A model generated the notes under the pieces. It was not told the DNA's origin. It did no database searches and worked only from the letters and a program-made list of their open reading frames with translations. 64,000 bases of DNA from Hydractinia symbiolongicarpus (Eukaryota > Cnidaria > Hydrozoa > Anthoathecata > Hydractiniidae), in contig NC_079888.1 in NCBI RefSeq assembly GCF_029227915.1, positions 12,941,001-13,005,000 of the forward strand. The letters run 5' to 3'. The position numbers and the translations under genes are program-made. Of the stretch, positions 43,484-53,705 are shown one piece after another; within the stretch, counting starts at the first letter, position 1, and each line of letters opens with the position of its first letter.

Positions 43484-44530
43484 TTATTGTCCGCATCTCT
43501 CGGTGATCTTGATCCGCGAATGCACCTCAATGTTAATCTTATGAGCAAAAAGCTGATCTTCATTCTTTATGACATTGGTTGCGACCGAATTTGAAATGAT
43601 TCGTTTTTCTGCAATCATATCAGCTAACAGCTTGTAGCTTTGCATTCTTTTGCCATTGCACCATTCGCAGCGAACACCAGTGGTGTGAACGTACCATTCT
43701 CGATTTGCAACAGCCGTTCGTTGTACTGTTGCATTCTTTTGCCATTGCACCATTCGCAGCGAACACCAGTGGTGTGAACGTACCATTCTCGATTTGCAAC
43801 AGCCGTTCATTGTACTGTTGCTACTTCTCTCTTTCGTTATCTGAAAGCATCTCTTAATTTCTGAACGCCTGTACCTCTAAGCGTGTAGGTTAAAAACCCT
43901 TACGTCAAAGAATACTCTTTGGCAAGGCATCCAGAAACTGAGAGCACTGATGTCAAGACGTCGTGCTTCCTACTGGATGTTTTCTGTTCCTTCTCGAATA
44001 CCCTCTCCGTTGATCGGCGTCGTCTTTACGTCATGACAGACTTCTTTTAGGAGTGATGCGGTGATGTCACGCAGTTCGTTGTGTCGCAGGGTGACTATGC
44101 CACTTTCAAGGTTGGTGTTGTTCAAACGTTTTTCGACATCCGCCATTTCTTCTCGTAGTCTGTCAAGCCTAGCTTGTTGCTTTTGTCTCCGATTTGCCTT
44201 AATCGCTGATTTTGTCTTGCCACCTTCTACCTGTGTGTTTATGATCATGTTCTCTAGATGAAGCGTGACCTAACAGGAATTTTCATATTCTTCATTTGCT
44301 GTTCGAGTAACATCTTTCAGACTAAGGCCTCCAAGACGTGGCGGAAGGAGTGATATGTAGCAATCGGTGGCCATGTGTTGGAGATGTTGTGAAGCAGCAC
44401 GTTTTTGTTCACACTGTTGAAAGCGTTTGCATTGTCAACGAAGAGAACTGCTTCAGACTGCTCTCTTTCAAACAGGTCTTTCACTGCGTGTATCGCCGCT
44501 TCACTACCTGCTTCTCAGACTCACATTTGT
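43484..44530 (-). pseudogene. Rearranged fragment of the RT-nuclease family
   Basis: The right part (about 44390-44530) reads an RT segment around motif A (AVLFVDNANAFNSV). A deletion then joins it to a coiled region (RRQKQQARLDRLREEMADVE) and the RLE start (GIVTLRHNELRDITASLLKE). The left part ends SVATNVIKNEDQLFAHKINI. Many stops. It contains an 89-bp tandem duplication at 43641-43818. Confidence 0.65.
43641..43818. repeat. 89-bp tandem duplication inside a dead RT copy
   Basis: TGCATTCTTTTGCCATTGCA begins each of two adjacent 89-bp units (43641-43729, 43730-43818) that differ by about one base. It arose after the host retroelement copy was already non-functional. Confidence 0.9.
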
Positions 44531-45381
44531 GATTTTGAGCTTACATGTAGCAGAAATTGCCATTAGTTATAGTAACTTATAGTAGGCTTTATTTTATGAA
44601 GGCATTATATATTTTTGCTAAGAACATATTAAAAGTAATGAGGATAGTGTTTGTCAAAAAAGTTAAGAATATTGTGGCTTAAACCAAAACGTTTAAAAAT
44701 ATAAGCAGGTGCAACAAAAAAAAAATAAAAAATAAAATAAAAATGCGAAATGTCCAACAAAATTAAAGGCGTCTAACAACCGTTACGTAAAAAGCGCAAG
44801 TATGACGCAAGAAATTTAAAGAGCTGGAAGATTTTTTTTTCATTTTCACTTGAAGACTCTTTAAGATGTCAACAGAAAATGAACAAAAACTTTCTAGGGC
44901 TTTGTGAGAAAATATCCTGTTTTATATGATAAGCAGGATAAATATATAAAAGACAGAAATAAAAAAAAACTTGCTTGGAAAGATGTTGTTTTCTTCTGTA
45001 ACTTCGTTTCAAAAGTATAAAACTTTAAACAAATTACAGCTTCGTCTTCGTCCATGTCGCTAAAACTTTAACAAAATCCTTGCGCCAATGTGAACGGCTT
45101 GCGGAATTCGTGCGCCACTTTTGAAACTTGAACAAATGTGCATACGTACTCCACTGCCGCAAGCGCAACGCAAGTCAGTCTTAACCAGGATGTAAAAGAC
45201 TAGAAGGGCGTAAAGATCAGATTATGGACGCAACATGGCGGATGCAATAAATAAACGTCCGAAAACGAAGTTATTCTTTACTGACTAGAATCAAACTAAG
45301 TCGCTGAAGTGATATTTTATTGGTAAAAAAAGGCGAAGAAAGATCTCAAATCGTGTTAGTTTTATTTAAATTGTAGAAACG
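44531..45381. other. Gap between two retroelement fragments
   Basis: AT-rich, with an A-rich run at 44720-44740. No gene or repeat boundary identified. Confidence 0.4.
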
Positions 45382-45775
45382 ATGTCAAACGAAAGCGAAA
45401 ACGATCCTGCTATTTCATTGTTGTTGTGTCATTACTGTAAAAGAATCTTCAAAAATGTTGCCGAAATAGAAAATCATGAACGACCGTGTAAAGAAAAAGA
45501 AAATCAGCAAAAAAATGTTGAAGTTGAACCTCGTCCTCCTGATCCAACGGAAGATAATAATGATCTCGAGAAGAGTATTTGTGAGGATGACAGTATGGAG
45601 ACGTAATCTCTTCGCGTTACCAAATGGGAAACTTGGAAAAGACTTTATATCAGAAATTACATCTGCGATTGATCTATGGGACAACAAATCACCACTCAGA
45701 TCCTTCGTCTTAAAAATGCTGATGGTATTACCAAACCTGTTATTATAGCGAACGACATTGAAAAGTTCTTTACAT
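45382..45775 (+). pseudogene. N-terminal fragment of the RT-nuclease ORF on the opposite strand
   Basis: 45382-45603 encodes CHYCKRIFKNVAEIENHERP, a C2H2-like finger, then a charged linker. After a frame change, VWRRNLFALPNGKLGKDFI and LKMLMVLPNLLL match the N-terminus of the 40126-42945 copy. It stops before the RT. It confirms that the family has an N-terminal zinc finger, as in R2/NeSL-type elements. Confidence 0.7.
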
Positions 45776-45931
45776 GATAACAAAGGAGCACTTGAAAGAA
45801 GATTTATGCTATGGAGAGAAAGAAAGATATCAACGTTAGTAGCTGAATGTTTGGTGATTCAACGTCGGTGTCTATAAAGAAAGAACCAGCGAGATTTGAT
45901 ATTGGTAAATCTTTTTTTGAATCTAATGCAA

Positions 45932-46020
45932 CCTCCTTCCCAGGGCATTTAGGCTTGTTGTTGAAGTTGATAGCCACTCCGTTATAACGGCTCAGGGGCC
46001 AATATACCCTGGGGACGAGG
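45932..46020. mobile_element. 89-bp foldback related to the 16968-19674 TIRs
   Basis: It starts CCTCCTTCCCAGGG and ends CCCTGGGGACGAGG, inverse at 12 of 14 positions and matching the ends of the 2.7-kb element. It sits exactly where gene A of the first Polinton is cut off. Confidence 0.65.
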
Positions 46021-46036
46021 CTTAATCTAACAATGA

Positions 46037-46549
46037 AAAGGAATTAACGATATTAATGTGGACTATCTAACAGTGTCAGACCCTATCCCTGCCAATGGAG
46101 GTAGGGATCAACGTTTCATAGTGGGGTATGGGTATCATACACGAGACCTCGTAGTAGCCCTAAGAGTAAAAACACCAAAAATCTGGTCCCCGCATGGGGT
46201 CAGCCGGTACAACGCCAATGCTGTACCAGCGATGAGTCTTGATTTTGAAGATTACCCCGATTGGGTTGCGAAGTATCGCCAAATCTGGAACAAAATCGAA
46301 GAGTTGATCTCTGAGAAATTGACGACGGAGCCTGTGAAAAAGGACCGTTACATCAATACCAAGCTTAAATACGCGATCACGACTAAATTCCACGGTTTTC
46401 CAGTACCCTATGATGAGCCATGCCAAGTTAGTGCCATCCTGGCACTATCATCTGTGTATGTGCAAGGCAAAAACTACTACCCACAAGTGCAGGTCGTGGA
46501 ATGTCGGTATAAGGACTTCAAAAAAGAATGGTTGCTGAGTGAGGATTAA
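46037..46549 (+). pseudogene. Polinton gene A (5'-truncated), uncharacterised
   Basis: 170 codons in frame after a TGA at 46034. It aligns with A' at 59262-59842 (RFIVGYGYHTRDLVVALRVK versus RYVIGYKNDSRISSLLIRT; shared YP-W-KY and KKDRYINTKLK-like blocks). The first ~25 residues of A' are missing, cut at the foldback element. It has no recognised domain. The conserved order A, B, C, D, E in both elements argues for a real gene. Confidence 0.65.
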
Positions 46550-46558
46550 AAAAAACCA

Positions 46559-46594
46559 TATATTTTATAGGCCATACAAGACCTATAAAATATA
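46559..46594. terminator. 13-bp hairpin between convergent genes A and B
   Basis: TATATTTTATAGG (46559-46571) and its exact inverse (46582-46594) enclose a 10-nt loop. It lies 10 bp past the A stop and just before the end of B. The same position in element 2 has a different hairpin (60121-60146). Confidence 0.6.
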
Positions 46595-46609
46595 CAAAAT
46601 TAAGGCTTG

Positions 46610-47235
46610 TAAGCAGGTGGAGACTCTATGTAGCGCTTGCATACTGTACAGATTGAAGTTTTTTTAAAACATCGTTTCTGCCTTCCTCCCGACCTTTCGC
46701 AACTAGCTGAGCACGCTCCTGTTCATTGATGAGTTGACAATACAGTTAAACCTCTGTCGCATCTGTTCCTTTATCTGCATATACTTTTGCTTGTCTTGGT
46801 TAATGGTCAATCACCCCATTTTCTACTGCTTTTGAGATGAGATCAACAATAGAGTCTTATGTTCTCATGCTTTTTGGATTTGACGCCGAACCTCTTCCCA
46901 CCGTTCCTCGGACCTGTCTGGTCAATCCCAACGGCGATCGTGATTCCGCCCATGGCAATACAGAGTGGAGCTTCGAGGCCCGAGGCTAACGCCCCAATCC
47001 CAACGCCCGAGGTAATGATGCTAATACTCAGCAACCCATGATCACAGAAGCGTACCGAGCTCCCATGCATTCTAAACTTCTTTACGAGTCTGTTCCGCTC
47101 CTTGATCTCACTTCGCAGATACTATTCTATTTACTCAATCTTTTTAAGTGTTAATTTTTGAGTTTTATCCTGCATGTCCGCGCTTTCCACAGGTGCGCTT
47201 GGCAAATTTGGATACAATTTGCTCACATCGTTCAT
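46610..47235 (-). pseudogene. Polinton gene B, glycine-rich membrane-active-like protein, broken
   Basis: It begins MNDVSKLYPNLPSAPVES (ATG at 47235), 2 nt after the C stop, so B and C look co-transcribed. The hydrophobic Gly-rich centre is ISIITSGVGIGALASGLEAP. A basic segment (KRFGVKSKKHENIRL) and a degraded charged tail follow. Two stops lie near 47125-47135 and one near 46860. Homologue of B' (60170-60817). Function unknown; the hydrophobic middle could be a membrane segment or a virion peptide. Confidence 0.65.
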
Positions 47236-47237
47236 CT

Positions 47238-47895
47238 TTATTCTATGAGTAAATGCATCGTAATCCCGGTGAAGGATACATTTTTGTCGTGGTAATATTC
47301 GTCTGTTAACATGAACTCAAGGCGATCCGTAGAGCATTTTAAGGGTAGGTAGATCGGAGTGTCAAAACTCCAGGTCAGCATGTCCCCTAAGCAGTTAACT
47401 CTTTTGTAGGAAGCAAGGCCATAATTTTCGACTTTTTACCATTTAGTAGGCAGTGGTCTTCATCCAACTGGGGGCAAACGAGTCGTAGCCGAATGTAAGC
47501 GTCAGTCCTGTAGACTGCATCGTAGTCACCGCTCGTGTAGTACTTCTTACTGGAGTCGTATGGAAGACCTAAGAGCTCTTGCAGTTGTCGATGAATTACA
47601 ACCGTATAGCCATCGCTGACACGGAGCCTACAGAGTCCATTTTTCAAAACAAACAGCTTAATCTTGTCCTCTGCCTGACTGTTGACGATAGTCGCCAAAT
47701 CCTCGATCTTGTACAGACCGTTCATAATTTCGATCCTAGTAGTCCTCTGATCAGGCCCCACTTTACGAATCGTAAAGTCATTGTTGGTATAAATGTTCAA
47801 CCACATAAGTCGAATACTAATGAATTTTAGAGCTATCCTAGATAGTCTTCAAAAATCGTAGGTTTTTCAATATCGGTGATGTAGAGTTTCTTCAT
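47238..47895 (-). pseudogene. Polinton gene C, candidate minor capsid-like protein, broken
   Basis: The start ATG at 47895 is in the left arm of a palindrome shared with gene D. It reads KKLYITDIEKPTIFEDYLG, then a stop, then the main frame (IEIMNGLYKIEDLATIVN, GLCRLRVSDGYTVVIHRQ, LLGLPYD). A frame change leads to the tail FMLTDEYYHDKNVSFTGITM. About 219 codons, with about 72% amino-acid identity to C' over the central region by eye. Its size and beta-rich pattern would suit a single-jelly-roll penton-like protein, but that is only a guess; structure prediction would decide. Confidence 0.6.
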
Positions 47896-47916
47896 CCTTT
47901 CTTTTAAGAAAGGATG
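47893..47916. promoter_or_regulatory. Palindrome joining the start codons of divergent genes C and D
   Basis: CAT (start of C, minus) + CCTTTCTTTTAAGAAAGG + ATG (start of D, plus). The arms are 11 bp including the codons, around a TT centre. The spacer is 18 nt, identical in length to the palindrome at 61488-61511 in element 2. It may be a shared operator or a hairpin in both mRNAs. Confidence 0.65.
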
Positions 47917-49192
47917 AACATGTTTTCGTACAAGCCCAAGGCAAAGTACAAATCCAACAGGGGAGAATGACCACTTGGTATTACAAGCCTAGAGCATTAG
48001 GACCTACATGTCTCCACAGAATCACATATTTCCGTGGTATTCCCCGAGTTTACTAAATATGCCATCAAAGTTAAAACAACCTACCTTAATGACCCTGCCA
48101 GAGTGGGTTGGACAGGACAAGCCTTGGACTACTGAAATATCCAGGTTAATTTCGCTACCCACTGTGCAACGACGGCATTAGGTATCTCCGCTAAGCACAT
48201 GACGGGCTCCGTACCCCTTGTCAACTCTATTTTTGAATTTCACATCTATTACCACATGCGCCGCATCCTTACCAGGATGAAGGTACCCATGCTGTATGAC
48301 GATGGGTTTGACCAGTACAAATAACCCTACCCAACCTCTGGATATGCACAAGTATGCCGCGAATACGGTGCAGACCCCAATAACCTGTACAAATTCAAGG
48401 CCGTCATGTCGTCACTCACCAACGATTCATGGTGGCCTCAGATTGATGGTGATTGGGCCAAATTCATCATTCCGACAAGTCAGGGTTTGTCGTCGAAAGG
48501 TCTGACCAAGCTAAGCGAGAGTATTCGCGTCTACGTCGTCTTGTTGCTTGGGTCGCAGGCGGGGGCAAAGGCATCCTTACTCGGGTCTGGGGCTGACATC
48601 TATACGGCCAGACAGACTCTTTTTTACAAAAATTTGAAGCCATGGTGCGTAGAGAAGAGAATGTCGGCCGGGACATCACACAATTTCAAAAAGGGCTTCA
48701 ATATGCCAGAACTCCAGTCAATTTTTCCGTCATGCCCAGCATCTCATGTTGCCTTGTGATATGAACTTGCGTATCGGTAAAATTGAGGGTTACAACAACA
48801 ATATCTTAATTGCACCTGCCAACGTAAACGTTGGGGTCCAAGCTGACGTGAATAACAAGCCTATTGTCAAACATGCGGCAGCCGCACCCCCTAGGCATAC
48901 TATCAAAACACCTATACATACTACACCACCTAAATACACCACGCCACTTAAGCCTACTACACCCTCTAGGCATACTACACCTCCAAAACATGCTACGCCT
49001 CCTAGGCATACTATCAAAATACCTATACATACTACACAGGATATACCACCTATACCTCCCGAGCATGCTACGCCTCATATACATACTACATTCCCTGAAC
49101 AACCCCTAGAGGGGGAAGAACATGAGGATACCAAGACTGCATTAATCACGGCAGGGGTAGGGCTCATCATAGGGTACATCTGGCTTAAGTAA
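47914..49192 (+). pseudogene. Polinton gene D, C-terminal membrane anchor, broken
   Basis: It starts MNMFSYKPKAKYKSNRG and is then shattered by frameshifts, but segments track D' (SLTNDSWWPQIDGDWAKFII, LSESIRVYVVLLLGSQA, MNLRIGKIEGYNNNILIAP). The last frame (48746-49192) has a long Pro/Thr/His stretch made of HTTPP(K/R)-like repeats, then HEDTKTALITAGVGL leading into the C-terminal membrane helix and a final Lys. The Pro/Thr repeat is absent from D'. It is a conserved Polinton protein of unknown role in my recollection; the membrane anchor is directly visible. Confidence 0.65.
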
Positions 49193-49197
49193 GGTCT

Positions 49198-50426
49198 AAT
49201 GTGACGCTACCCTGAGAAAGAATGAGACTACGGTACCAATAATCCCGTGTAATGCAGCACCTGCCTTACCTGATAGGTATTTTAGGAATTTTCCGCCTTT
49301 CAAGCCGCTTCTCTACAAACCCTTTTCCCGCACCCGCCGCGGCACTTCCTCCTGCGCCTGTCGCGGCACTTCCTCCCGTAACTGCAAGTACAATGGTAGA
49401 AATCAGTAGACCAACAGTCGAGACGATACTTGCTATAGTTAGACCCTGCTCTTTGAAGAGGATTTTGAGTTTTTCCAACAGAGACGTATCATCTTCAGCA
49501 ATTTTCATCGGGGTTTCCTTGATATTCTTCAGCTGGCTGTAAATTTTCGAGGAAAGTAGTCCGTGCTTATCCATCACAGCCTTTTTTTCTCCTTCGATTT
49601 TTCAATTTTTTCCTCAAGGTCGGTGATTTTCCTCTTTAAGTTGTCCCTTTGTCCCCCGGTTGCCCCGGCTTTCTGCTTCTTGAGTTGTTTTACCTTAGCC
49701 TTTTCTTTGCCGATCTCACTATCATACGAAATCATCTTACCCTTCAATTTTTTAATGTTATCATGTAAGGTTTGAATTTCGAGGCCTAATACTTTTATTT
49801 CACCGTCATTGAGGTCAACAAACAAAATGTCTTGTATAAGTCTTTCTGTATCATCTACAACTTTGTTTGTCCATATCTTCGCCCTCGATATCATCAATCT
49901 TTTACCCTATTACCCTGACAGCTTCCTTCTTTTCATCATTCTTCACCATAACATCAACCTCTAGCGAAAGTGAACGAACCATTGCTTTACTACCTTTGTT
50001 GGGCATTTGATAGTTGTCAAAACCTATGGCTTGCAAAAGATTCTTACCTAACAAAACTAGGAGCTGTTTAATAGTTGGAAATGTACCATCCTTATTCGTA
50101 AGCAATTTTTAAATATATATTTTTTTCCCTATCACTATTTCTTTAATAAAAAGTTGGTTGCCTTTATCCATTCGGAAATTATCGTAATGTTTCGCGGATT
50201 TCAAATTTTTTTAAGCTGTCTATAAAGGGCGTCAACCTTCGATTCCAATAATGTCCTCCTGGCCATACTCCTGATGTCTCTCTGCTGTTGTTGTCCTGAC
50301 GTTGAAGGCCCTGGCGTTGATGGAAGTTGTTGCGTTGATGGATGATCTTCATCATCTTCATCGTCTTCATGTTTATCACCCCCCCCCCCCAATATCATCT
50401 TCACTCGTAAAGTTAGGGTTATCCAT
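49198..50426 (-). pseudogene. Polinton gene E, coiled-coil and membrane protein, broken
   Basis: It starts MDNPNFTSEDD at 50426, 24 bp from the divergent MCP start. A run of 11 G on this strand (about 50380-50390) coincides with a frame change. Later blocks match E': NYQMPNKGSKAM, IKKLKGKMISYDSEI, LKILFKEQGLTIASIVSTVG and a Gly/Ala-rich stretch. The C-terminal hydrophobic end is degraded near 49200. The intact copy is at 62656-63915. Confidence 0.7.
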
Positions 50427-50450
50427 TTATTTAAATTTTTATATAATAAA

Positions 50451-51335
50451 ATGAGTGCATTTGGAACTACATTGGACCCATACGCGGAGACGAAGCAGCT
50501 CTTCGGTATTAAAGGTAGAAAACAGCGCGTACAGATCAGTAATATACCAAGCACGATTAATCAGGGCGAAGACCTATACGTTGATATCCCCAATATGCGA
50601 CAGGACGAGGTTATTTTCCCAGGGTCTATCAAGTTACTGTTTGACCTGGAAGTGACGGCTACCAATACAAAACGCACGATCGTTTCAAATATCGGCAAAA
50701 GTCTGGTGCGAGACCTACGCATCACTTTGAATGGCAACTAGGTGCAAAACATATCTGATTTTAACACCTTCTCAGTCTACTGGGATGAGGAGAAAGCCAT
50801 TGTTGTGGCGTATGGCAACACCTAGCAATAGGCAAGATGTTTGAACTCACCGGAGACCTACCCTTTTATCCAGCGGGTTTATATGACAGACTCCAGTTCG
50901 TCCTGCATTTCGCACCGCATGGTGACGTTATCAAAGATGGGGGTACGGCAGCCTTTGGATCTACGGCAGCTGCCTACAAGATCACCAATATCAAGCAAGG
51001 TGGTCACCATGAAAAAGGCTGATACCAGCTACAACCATCAAATAGACACTCCTGCCAAGTCCTTGAAGGGTGTCTTACTAATCTTTATAGACCCTTCAAA
51101 AGTGAAGGCCTATTCAGGCGTCAACGAGGTCTTCTACAATCCCAAGATTGAGAAGATAAGAGTCACGGTGGAAGGGAAGCCCAACGAATTTTATAGTCAC
51201 GCGATGCTTCCCAAGGTTAATCTCGAACAGATCGTGAACCTTTTTGGTAGTCACAACTCTAACGTCACGATTCACCAGTTTTTCAATGAACGGTACGCGT
51301 TATTTATCGATTTCCGAGCAAGCCCGAAGTACTAA
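50451..51335 (+). pseudogene. Polinton major capsid protein, broken and shortened
   Basis: The opening frame (50451-50741) has AETKQLFGIKGRKQ, VDIPNMRQDEVIFPGSIKLL and VRDLRITLNGN, the pattern of Polinton double-jelly-roll major capsid proteins. TAG at 50739-50741 ends it. Homologous segments continue in two frames (LTGDLPFYPAGLYDRLQFVL; then LKGVLLIFIDPSK and VFYNPKIEKIRVTVEGKPNE). The internal part and C-terminus are shorter than usual for the family, so deletions as well as frameshifts are likely. It would form the capsid shell. Identity rests on recognised family patterns, not on a search. Confidence 0.75.
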
Positions 51336-51341
51336 AAATAA

Positions 51342-51530
51342 ATGGCAACCTTGGAAATCATGGCAGGAGGGGCCCTAATAAACGCATTGGCCTTTAGTGG
51401 TACCAACTTCTCGTTTTCTAAGCTCTTGGGACACGGCGGGGAAGAACGGAGAAGGCATGACGAATGGGTACTCACCTTCATTGTTGGATCATTGAGCATT
51501 CTGGGGTTTGTGGCCTACAAGTATTTGTAA
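51342..51530 (+). CDS. Small single-pass membrane protein of Polinton 1
   Basis: 62 residues starting MATLEIMAGGALINALAFSG and ending in a C-terminal hydrophobic helix (WVLTFIVGSLSILGFVAYK). ATG is 4 nt after the MCP fragment's stop, so it is probably co-expressed with MCP. The frame is open. Function unknown. Confidence 0.55.
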   Translation: MATLEIMAGGALINALAFSGTNFSFSKLLGHGGEERRRHDEWVLTFIVGSLSILGFVAYKYL

Positions 51531-51555
51531 AACGTTTTTAACATGTATAATAAAC

Positions 51556-52278
51556 ATGTCAAAACCACATATCGTTACCGAAGAAAAAGCGGAAAAGCTA
51601 AGTCAAATTTACTACATGCCGGAACATCTCTGGACTGGACGCAAGGCCATCAAATTGCTCGCTGCAGAAGCTTGCCTCTGAAAAAAGAAGGTCACGCATT
51701 GGCTGTCTAGGCAACTGTTGTGGCTACGACAAATCAAAGGCCCGAAACGTATCGATTATCCCCATTTCACCATTACAACACCCAACGACATGCATCAATT
51801 CGATATATTGTACATGCCCCACGACAGGGTATATGGAAATACGTACAAGTACATATTGACAAGGGTCGACGTGGCTTCGAGGTACAACGTAGCGAGGCCA
51901 TTACGTACCAAAAAGGTCGGTAAAGTCGCGGACATGATCAAGGACATTTACAAGGCTGGACCTCTTAGATACCCCAAGATTTTTCAATGTGATAATGGTA
52001 GTGAGTTCAAATCAGATGTAACAAAATTGTTGGAGGATAAGGGGGTGGATATTAAAATGGCTACTACTAAATATCATCATACGTTCACGGCCTTTGTCGA
52101 ATCATACAATAAGGTACTCGCTGAAAGGCTCCTCAAGCCTCAGGATGCGCAAGAGTTGGTCTCTGAGGAGACTAGTAGTATATGGGTTAAGAATTTGTAT
52201 ACCATCGTGAAAAGTCTCAACAATACGAAGACTGCTATGATTAGCATGAAGCCTAACAAGGTGATTAAACTGGATTAG
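51556..52278 (+). pseudogene. Polinton rve-type integrase, stop at 51679 and C-terminus lost
   Basis: The retroviral-type integrase inserts Polinton DNA into the host genome. It starts MSKPHIVTEEKAEKLSQIYY. TGA at 51679-51681 breaks the frame; the rest (51718-52278) is open. The catalytic core shows MHQFDILYMP (first D), IFQCDNGSEF (second D) and AFVESYNKVLAERL (E). The usual C-terminal region after MKPNKVIKLD is missing; a stop and a hairpin follow directly. The ATG lies in a small inverted repeat (ACATGT 51541-51546 and 51554-51559). Confidence 0.85.
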
Positions 52279-52300
52279 GTACCACTTGCCATGGGGCAAC

Positions 52301-52332
52301 AATTTTTACTACTTATAAGAGTAGTAAAAATT
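52301..52332. terminator. 13-bp hairpin between convergent INT and Bro genes
   Basis: AATTTTTACTACT and its exact inverse AGTAGTAAAAATT surround a 6-nt loop. It lies 22 bp past the INT stop and 10 bp from the Bro stop. T- and A-rich ends would suit termination on either strand. Confidence 0.65.
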
Positions 52333-52341
52333 TGCGTCTGC

Positions 52342-53130
52342 CTAGTCATCTAATGCCGAAACACCTAAATCGTACAGGTCATCCTTGCTCATCCTCTTCA
52401 AACCGATTAAAGGTGTGTATTCCGTTGGGGTTGTCGATGACAACAATCTCCTCCGCGCCTGAGTAGTTGTCCTTAAACCACAATCTCTTCTTGCTAACAT
52501 TGCGCCTCTGAACACGCGTGCAGTAATAGGGAAGATAATGGTACTCGTCGTCGTCCTGTGCGCTGTATTTACGATGGATTATAATGAAGTTGTCTTTACC
52601 TAGATCTTGGGCATGTGATACATGTCTTTCTGGAAGCCTTGTATTTTCCAGGGTCTGTACCTCGAGCTCATCCCCCAGTACTATGAGCTAATTATCCCTA
52701 TCCTCTAGATCATCCTCGAGAATGGCGACGGCAATATCTCCGTCCTCGATTGTCCCCTGTAATTTTTCGACACCTTTTTGGGCTAGCCATGTAATTAGCT
52801 CTACAGCCTTGGACTTTTTTGATTTGGCAGCAATCTCTAGGGCCCCATTCAATGTAATGAAGACATCGTGTGAGTTTTTCCCTTTTCCAAGGGGGACAGT
52901 GCCACTGTCCCCCTTCCACCCCACAATTTCTTGCCTTGTTGTGGTGCTTCGGTCAAATATTGAAAATTAGACTTGATATTAGCAATACCTAAAAACCATC
53001 CAAGATCAGCTCTTTTGAGTAGAGGCCGATTTTGTTCATCGAAGAGAGTCTCGATGGCTGCTGCGGGCACGGCGTTGAAGAGCGAAAGTTGCGAAAATAT
53101 TTCTAAAATATAAGGGTCAGCCAGAAGATT
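52342..53130 (-). pseudogene. Bro-N domain protein of Polinton 1, broken
   Basis: The N-terminal part reads FDEQNRPLLKRADLGWFLGI, the DNA-binding Bro-N pattern of baculovirus Bro and phage antirepressor proteins. A frame change near 52900 leads to FITLNGALEIAAKSKKSKAV and VELITWLAQKGVEKLQ. After a TAG at about 52689 the frame continues RLPERHVSHAQDLGKDNFII, YHYLPYYCTRVQRRNV and EIVVIDNPNGIHTFNRFEED. A second frame change gives the end LYDLGVSALDD. It begins right after the ATPase stop and no clear ATG survives. Likely a DNA-binding regulator in the living element. Confidence 0.7.
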
Positions 53131-53705
53131 TCACTCCAACATTTTCCAAGTACTGAGGTGCTCCAACCTTACGTACAAGCACGCATGCTTGGATTTTTTC
53201 AGCTCGGCCTTGATGTCCGACCGGGGATCAAATTCGTCTCTTCGTCGATCATTTTCATATCCGATCTTTCGTTTGGATACCACATAAACAGCTGTTCCTT
53301 CTGCCTTCTCAAATCTTTAGGCAAGGCAGTGTACGACCGCGTGAGTAGCCATGTTTGCGGTGTCTACCTGAGACCGCCAATTCAAGCAAAGGTTTCCTTT
53401 TTTTTATCGAGGCTCTCGGCGGCTATGACGTCATCCACGACGAAAAGAGTCTCTTCACCTGCGAGTAACGACGACAATTTTTGGATCCATTCAAACAGCT
53501 GGTCCTTAGGATCGATCAGGAACACATATTCGTCCCTCCAGAGCGAGGACCTTTCGAGATAAGATCTATTCCATTGCAGGGTAGGGCATAGGATGATGAT
53601 ATATTGATAGTGATGCCTGTATTCATTTTCCAACAAATCCAAAACACGTTTTGTCTTACCACAACTTGTCGAACCCGTATGAGATTCCTTCAAAACATCT
53701 AACAT
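53131..53705 (-). pseudogene. Polinton FtsK/HerA-type packaging ATPase, broken
   Basis: The ATPase drives genome packaging into capsids. Walker A is HTGSTSCGKTKRVLDLL, Walker B is ETLFVVDDVIA. Downstream come WLLTRSYTALPKDLRRQK and LFMWYPNERSDMKMI, then in another frame KKSKHACLYVRLEHLSTW. Two in-frame stops (about 53360-53390) and one frameshift near 53215. The ATG directly follows the stop of the upstream gene (TAAATG), a tight operon-like junction. Confidence 0.85.
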
